This document shows positions 1-5,390 of a DNA stretch of 5,390 bases, one piece after another. The notes beneath the pieces are model-generated. The model made no database searches and had not been told where the DNA came from. It saw only the letters and a program-made list of their open reading frames with translations. The DNA lies in the NCBI GenBank assembly GCA_002707085.1, contig PALY01000016.1, forward strand, positions 94,778 to 100,167, in the 5' to 3' direction. The stretch is from Deltaproteobacteria bacterium. Its GTDB lineage: Bacteria > Myxococcota_A > UBA796. Each line of letters opens with the position of its first letter. Positions within the stretch are counted from its first letter, which is position 1. The position numbers and the translations under genes are program-made.

Positions 1-2026
<2,026 letters not shown>

Positions 2027-2028
<2 letters not shown>

Positions 2029-2032
2029 GGGG
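2027..2032 (+). promoter_or_regulatory. Shine-Dalgarno site of fabH overlapping the gyrB stop
   Basis: The purine run GAGGGG begins inside the gyrB TGA stop codon and lies 4 bases before the ATG at 2037. This is short spacing but usable. It decides the start in favour of ATG 2037 over the in-frame TTG at 2025, which overlaps gyrB and has no such site. Confidence 0.6.
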
Positions 2033-2036
2033 CACC

Positions 2037-3029
2037 ATGCGCAGCAGTCGCATCGCAGGGCTGGGTCATTTTGTACCAGAACGAATCGTTACCAATGACG
2101 ATTTGGCCGAATTGATCGATACATCCAATGAATGGATAGTTCAGCGCACCGGTATAGAACAACGACGTTGGGTGGATGGAGATGTAGGTCCAGCTGATCT
2201 GGCGCTACAGGCGAGTAAAGATGCGCTTGAGGAAGCAGGGCTGTCCGCCAAAGACCTCGACATGATCATTTTTGCTACGCTTTCTCCGGACATAAATTTT
2301 CCAGGTTCAAGCTGTCTTTTGCAAAAAAGTCTGGGTGTTCCTGGTGTCGCAACATTGGATATTCGAAATCAATGTACGGGTTTTGTTTACGCTCTTTCCG
2401 TGGCTGACCAATTCATCAAAACGGGAATGATGAATCATATTTTGGTTGTCGGTGGAGAAGTTCATTCTTCGGGCATGGACATGACCAACAGAGGTCGAGA
2501 CGTGACCGTATTATTTGGAGATGGTGCAGGTGCAGCGGTCCTGACAGTCGCCGATGACGAAAGTTGTATTTTGGATTCGAAACTCCATGCAGATGGATCA
2601 AACTATGACGTTTTGATGCTTGAATTACCGGCGTCTCGATTGAATCCGCGACTGAGTCCGGAGATGTTGGATGAAGGTCGCCATTATCCTCAAATGGATG
2701 GCCGAAAAGTATTTAGAAACGCGGTTACTGAACTACCAAAAGTAGTGACGGAAGTGTTGGAAGCCAATGGGTACACGACCGAGGACATCGATTTGTTGAT
2801 TCCGCATCAGGCGAACCTCCGGATCAATCAAATGGCTGCCCGAACTTTAGGTCTGCGTGAAGATCAGGTGTTCAACAACATCCAAAAATACGGAAATACG
2901 ACTGCAGCATCCATTCCAATAGCACTACATGAAGCTGTTGAAGCTGGATTAATCAAAAAAGGGGACCTGGTTGTTCTTGCCGCATTTGGGGCTGGATTGA
3001 CCTGGGGTGCCAATCTGATTCGTTGGTAG
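2037..3029 (+). CDS. fabH: Beta-ketoacyl-ACP synthase III (FabH family)
   Basis: FabH enzymes condense an acyl-CoA starter, usually acetyl-CoA, with malonyl-ACP to begin type II fatty-acid synthesis in the cytoplasm. The 330-residue protein is a full-length thiolase-fold enzyme, slightly longer than the 317 residues of E. coli FabH. The catalytic triad is complete: Cys113 in NQCTGF, His257 in IPHQANLRI and Asn287 in KYGNTTAAS. The N-terminal SNEWIVQRTGI motif supplies Trp33 and Arg37, which match the CoA-contacting residues. FGDGAGAAV (about 160-168) and the C-terminal GAGLTWGANLIRW are also typical. About ten extra residues precede the MDGRKVF motif (LNPRLSPEMLDEGRHYPQM), a variant I associate with a deltaproteobacterial-like FabH subgroup. 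ATG 2037 was chosen from its Shine-Dalgarno and the natural N-terminus. It follows gyrB by 8 bases and precedes the first ATPase by 1 base, and no plsX, fabD, fabG or acpP is visible. It may be the housekeeping enzyme or a paralogue with another starter; the sequence cannot decide. Confidence 0.93.
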   Translation: MRSSRIAGLGHFVPERIVTNDDLAELIDTSNEWIVQRTGIEQRRWVDGDVGPADLALQASKDALEEAGLSAKDLDMIIFATLSPDINFPGSSCLLQKSLGVPGVATLDIRNQCTGFVYALSVADQFIKTGMMNHILVVGGEVHSSGMDMTNRGRDVTVLFGDGAGAAVLTVADDESCILDSKLHADGSNYDVLMLELPASRLNPRLSPEMLDEGRHYPQMDGRKVFRNAVTELPKVVTEVLEANGYTTEDIDLLIPHQANLRINQMAARTLGLREDQVFNNIQKYGNTTAASIPIALHEAVEAGLIKKGDLVVLAAFGAGLTWGANLIRW

Positions 3030-3030
3030 T

Positions 3031-3987
3031 GTGCAAGTACAAGAATTTATAAGTCGTCGGCTGTTGTTGTTGACGGGCAAAGGTGGGACAGGAAAGACAC
3101 GGGTGTCGGCTGCACTTGCATTGGCGAGCGCGAAAAAAGGTCGTCGTGTCTTGGTGGCAGAAGTCGACTCTCAACGCTCTGCTTTGTCTGAAACCTTTGA
3201 TTGTGAACTTGGATACACGCCGACGCAGGTCGCAGAGAATGTGTGGGCATGCAACATCACATTCAAAAAGGCATTGGTTGATTGGTTGGACCACACGATT
3301 CGTGCGGCAAAAATTGTAGGATTAATCGTAAAAAATCCCATGGTTCAAGTGTTTCTTGAGGTGACGCCAGGCGCCCGAGAAATGGTCGTACTTTCACGTA
3401 TTTGCAGCTACATGGATGAGTTCGACCAAGTTGTGGTCGATCTTCCTGCGTCTGGCCATGCAGTGAGCTTGTTGCGAACGCCAGATACCGCCCAGCGGTT
3501 GATGCGAACAGGCCCCATTCACGAACGAGCGAGCGAAATTCAGGAGATATTGCAGGGGCCCGATACGGCTCTGGGTATTGTGGCTTTACCTGAAGAAATG
3601 GTCGTCAATGAAACTGTGGAACTGTTTGGAAAGTTGAAAACAGCCTTGCCGGGCCTGAGCGTTCCGCTTGTATTTTTGAATCGATGTGCGGCTCCTACAA
3701 TGACGGACGATGAACACAAGCTATTGGCACGTTTATCGGCTCAAACAGATGTGTCGGATGCGGCTTCTGAATTGTTGTTGGCGGGCCGCTGGGATGCCGA
3801 GTTGGAAAGAGCCACCGCAGAATCCTTGGGCCGGCTTCATTCTGAGATAGGGGTGACGGTTGTGCCCTTTCCTCGTTTGGGCATATTGGGCGGCTTTGAG
3901 GGTGGAGCAAGCAAGGTGACCTTGCAGATGGCGGGAGCGCTCAATCGTAGATCCCTGGCTGAATCGAAGGAAGGAATACGATCATGA
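3031..3987 (+). CDS. ArsA/GET3-family ATPase, partner 1 (BagA/Rv3679-like)
   Basis: This 318-residue single-domain P-loop ATPase belongs to the SIMIBI class, ArsA/GET3 branch. The deviant Walker A GKGGTGKT is at 16-23, with signature Lys17 and catalytic-loop Lys22. Switch I is represented by EVDSQRSALSETF with Asp46, in place of the usual DPAHSLSDAF. Switch II is DLPASGHAVSLL starting at Asp137, matching DxxPxGH of GET3. Asn217 in LNR fits the adenine-binding position. The segment VTPGAREMVVLSRI (about 111-124) is typical of the small bacterial branch. It has four scattered cysteines, no CxxC zinc motif, no signal peptide and no clear membrane segment, so it is cytoplasmic. The GTG start lies 1 base after the fabH stop with no Shine-Dalgarno; later TTG codons fall too near the P-loop. 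Its stop overlaps the next start by 4 bases. A heterodimer with the next gene product is the likely form, by analogy with mycobacterial Rv3679/Rv3680. The client is unknown. ParA/MinD and arsenite-pump roles are less likely. Confidence 0.88.
   Translation: MQVQEFISRRLLLLTGKGGTGKTRVSAALALASAKKGRRVLVAEVDSQRSALSETFDCELGYTPTQVAENVWACNITFKKALVDWLDHTIRAAKIVGLIVKNPMVQVFLEVTPGAREMVVLSRICSYMDEFDQVVVDLPASGHAVSLLRTPDTAQRLMRTGPIHERASEIQEILQGPDTALGIVALPEEMVVNETVELFGKLKTALPGLSVPLVFLNRCAAPTMTDDEHKLLARLSAQTDVSDAASELLLAGRWDAELERATAESLGRLHSEIGVTVVPFPRLGILGGFEGGASKVTLQMAGALNRRSLAESKEGIRS
3971..3975 (+). promoter_or_regulatory. Shine-Dalgarno site of the second ATPase
   Basis: AAGGA, within the purine run GAAGGAAGGAA (3966-3976), lies 8 bases before the ATG at 3984 and is inside the end of the upstream ATPase gene. 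Together with the ATGA stop/start overlap it supports coupled translation of the two ATPases and fixes the start of the second. Confidence 0.7.
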
Positions 3988-5117
3988 GTTTGGCATCTCT
4001 GATCGACGATCGACGCTTGATAATTTGCGTCGGCTCCGGTGGTGTAGGAAAGACCACGACAGCTGCAGCTATGGGTCTTTTTGCCGCCAAGGAAGGAAGA
4101 AGAGTTCTGGTTTTGACCATTGATCCTGCGCGTCGCTTGGCCAACTCGCTGGGGTTGACTCAATTTGGCAATGAAGAGACTCAAATCCAATTGGATTCAT
4201 CCATTAAAGGCGAGTTGTGGGCGATGATGCTCGATACTCGGTCCACATTTGATTCACTGATTGAAAGGGTGAGTCCAGATGAATCGACCAAAGATAGGAT
4301 TTTATCCAATCGCGTGTATCGCCACATTGCAGATTCCTTTGGCGGCAGTCAGGAATATATGGCCACTGAACAGCTGTACGATGTTGTAAATTCGGGCCGC
4401 TATGACCTTGTGATTCTCGATACCCCCCCAGTTAAAAATGCCCTCGACTTTCTGGAGTCTCCAGGTCGACTTTCTCGTTTCTTGGACAAGAGAATACTCT
4501 CTTGGTTTCTGGCTCCATACGAGGAGAAGAAGATTCTTGGGCGACTATTTCGAGGCACTTCCGCTGTCGTATTCAGGCTGCTTGGCTACATTTTTGGCAG
4601 AGAATTTCTTGATGAATTGGCGGAGTTTTTGTTTATCTTTGGAGACCTTTATGATGGGTTTCGCGAACGTCATGAAGCTGTGATTGCTTTGTTCGAAGAT
4701 GTGGGAACAACATTCTTGGTTATTTGCGCTCCGAATGAGCCATCGGTGGCGGTAGCACAGTACTTTTTAGATGAATTCGAAACGCGTGAGATGCCATCCT
4801 CGGGTGTGGTCATGAATCAAATGCACCCATCCACAGGATTGGATTTGGTTCCAGAAAATGTTTTGGGTGAATTGGCAAGAAGTCTGGCCCATGATTTGAA
4901 ACCCCATACGGTGGATCAACTTTTGGCCCGTTTGGGTGCAAATCACAGGCGTTTGCTGGGCTTGTGTACTTCGGAAAAAATACTTTCGAAGTCTCTGTTT
5001 GATCGAATGAAAGAAAATCAAATGTTGTGGCATATCCCAAGGATTGAAGGGGAAGTTCATGACCTTGATTCCCTTGGACGTGCATTCGATGAAGCCTACC
5101 TCGTATCCGCCATGTGA
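3984..5117 (+). CDS. ArsA/GET3-family ATPase, partner 2 (BagB/Rv3680-like)
   Basis: This 377-residue single-domain ATPase is related to but clearly distinct from its upstream neighbour. Its P-loop GSGGVGKTT (17-25) keeps Lys23, but Ser18 stands where the ArsA/GET3/MinD signature lysine normally is. Switch I is the canonical TIDPARRLANSLGL (Asp48). Switch II is ILDTPPVKNALDFLESP (Asp146), the form found in this bacterial subfamily in place of the GET3 GH motif. MNQ with Asn278 fits the adenine-contact site. Residues about 165-225 form a hydrophobic and aromatic helical stretch ending ELAEFLFIFGDLYDGFRERH, a family hallmark that may correspond to a client-binding groove rather than a true membrane segment. 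There is no CxxC zinc motif and no signal peptide. The strong Shine-Dalgarno and ATGA overlap set the start and suggest about equal output with partner 1. Mycobacterial Rv3680 has, from memory, alanine at the signature position, so loss of lysine here is likely a subfamily trait rather than damage. The biochemical role is unknown. Confidence 0.88.
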   Translation: MSLASLIDDRRLIICVGSGGVGKTTTAAAMGLFAAKEGRRVLVLTIDPARRLANSLGLTQFGNEETQIQLDSSIKGELWAMMLDTRSTFDSLIERVSPDESTKDRILSNRVYRHIADSFGGSQEYMATEQLYDVVNSGRYDLVILDTPPVKNALDFLESPGRLSRFLDKRILSWFLAPYEEKKILGRLFRGTSAVVFRLLGYIFGREFLDELAEFLFIFGDLYDGFRERHEAVIALFEDVGTTFLVICAPNEPSVAVAQYFLDEFETREMPSSGVVMNQMHPSTGLDLVPENVLGELARSLAHDLKPHTVDQLLARLGANHRRLLGLCTSEKILSKSLFDRMKENQMLWHIPRIEGEVHDLDSLGRAFDEAYLVSAM

Positions 5118-5138
5118 ACAGTCGGGCGCACGACTTCA

Positions 5139-5154
5139 CCAGTAGATATACTGG
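5139..5154 (+). repeat. Perfect 6-bp inverted repeat in the intergenic gap
   Basis: CCAGTA and TACTGG flank a 4-base GATA centre, 21 bases after the stop of the second ATPase and 24 bases before the start of the next gene. The right half contains TATACT (5147-5152), which resembles a sigma-70 -10 box, but no matching -35 is visible about 17 bases upstream. No T-run follows, so it is not a standard intrinsic terminator. It may be an operator, a small RNA hairpin, or chance. Confidence 0.4.
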
Positions 5155-5167
5155 AACTCAAAGGACT

Positions 5168-5171
5168 GGAG
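5168..5171 (+). promoter_or_regulatory. Shine-Dalgarno site of the secreted-protein gene
   Basis: GGAG lies 7 bases before the GTG at 5179, within ACTGGAGAG. It is well placed and supports GTG as the start. The next in-frame ATG codons (5203, 5206) would cut away the basic start and most of the hydrophobic core of the signal peptide. Confidence 0.65.
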
Positions 5172-5178
5172 AGCGCTT

Positions 5179-5390
5179 GTGGTACGAATTTGTTTAGTTG
5201 CGATGATGTTGATGGGTATATCGAATTCTGTGGAAGCACGTGGACTTCCCATGAAAGCGCAAAATAGAATTCATCTTGGCGGTGCTTGGACCCCAGGATC
5301 CTATGCTGCAAATGTAGGACTTGACTCCCGAATGACCCAGGGGTTGTCTATAGATGTGGGTTCTTTTGTCAGCCCTTCCAGTCCATCAGA
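5179..5390 (+). CDS. Secreted, probable outer-membrane protein, N-terminal part
   Basis: The first 70 codons of a gene run off the right edge. The product starts MVR, followed by a hydrophobic core ICLVAMMLMGI and then SNSVEA, giving a Sec signal peptide with a plausible signal peptidase I cut after Ala20 (V-x-A rule). There is no cysteine at the cut, so it is not a lipoprotein. The mature part (NRIHLGGAWTPGSYAANVGLDSRMTQGLSIDVGSF) alternates polar and hydrophobic residues with many Gly, Ser and aromatic residues, which suits beta strands of an outer-membrane barrel or porin-like protein. The start is a GTG with a good Shine-Dalgarno. The frame has a stop at 5143-5145, so the gene cannot begin much earlier. 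It lies 61 bases after the ATPase pair in the same direction and could be co-transcribed with it. I do not recognise the family, and the barrel call rests on composition over only 50 residues. Confidence 0.7.
   Translation, partial: MVRICLVAMMLMGISNSVEARGLPMKAQNRIHLGGAWTPGSYAANVGLDSRMTQGLSIDVGSFVSPSSPS

Noticed and set aside
4423..4429. Run of seven C bases in the second ATPase as a phase-variation tract
   Set aside because: It encodes the conserved Thr-Pro-Pro of switch II in frame, and the run is short; it is simply the codon choice, though a place to check for sequencing error.
3031..5117. Arsenic-resistance operon or ParA/MinD partition pair
   Set aside because: No arsB, arsR, arsD, parB, parS or minC-like sequence is visible, and the switch motifs fit the small bacterial ArsA/GET3 branch better.
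5118..5178. Intrinsic terminator after the second ATPase
   Set aside because: The only hairpin candidate is a short A/T-containing stem with no following T-run.

Overview
The window reads as a compact, one-directional stretch of a bacterial chromosome with roughly balanced base composition by eye. All five genes lie on the + strand and there is almost no non-coding DNA. The GyrB belongs to the long Gram-negative type (an extra domain of about 160-170 residues in the TOPRIM region). The last gene starts with a Sec signal peptide followed by outer-membrane-like sequence. Together these indicate a diderm bacterium. The style of GyrB and FabH recalls the former Deltaproteobacteria (Myxococcota, Bdellovibrionota and relatives), but this placement is an impression from sequence memory, not a phylogeny.

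Layout: (1) 1-2028, gyrB, missing about its first 120 codons at the left edge. (2) 2037-3029, a complete fabH-type beta-ketoacyl-ACP synthase III with the Cys-His-Asn triad intact. (3) 3031-3987 and 3984-5117, two different single-domain ArsA/GET3-family ATPases whose reading frames overlap by 4 bases. (4) 5118-5178, a 61-base gap holding a perfect 6-bp inverted repeat and a good Shine-Dalgarno. (5) 5179 to the right edge, the first 70 codons of a secreted, probably outer-membrane, protein.

The junctions (8 bases, 1 base, then a 4-base ATGA overlap) suggest that gyrB, fabH and the two ATPases are transcribed together, with translational coupling at the last two junctions. The fifth gene could belong to the same unit or have its own control in the gap.

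The most interesting part is the ATPase pair. It resembles the mycobacterial Rv3679/Rv3680 (BagA/BagB) arrangement. One partner keeps the signature lysine of the deviant Walker A motif (GKGGTGKT) and the other replaces it with serine (GSGGVGKT). That predicts a heterodimer with two unequal ATP sites. Neither protein has the CxxC zinc motif of eukaryotic GET3, and no arsenic genes are nearby. Their client is unknown. The genetic link to a fatty-acid initiation enzyme and to a secreted protein hints at an envelope or lipid role, which is inference only.
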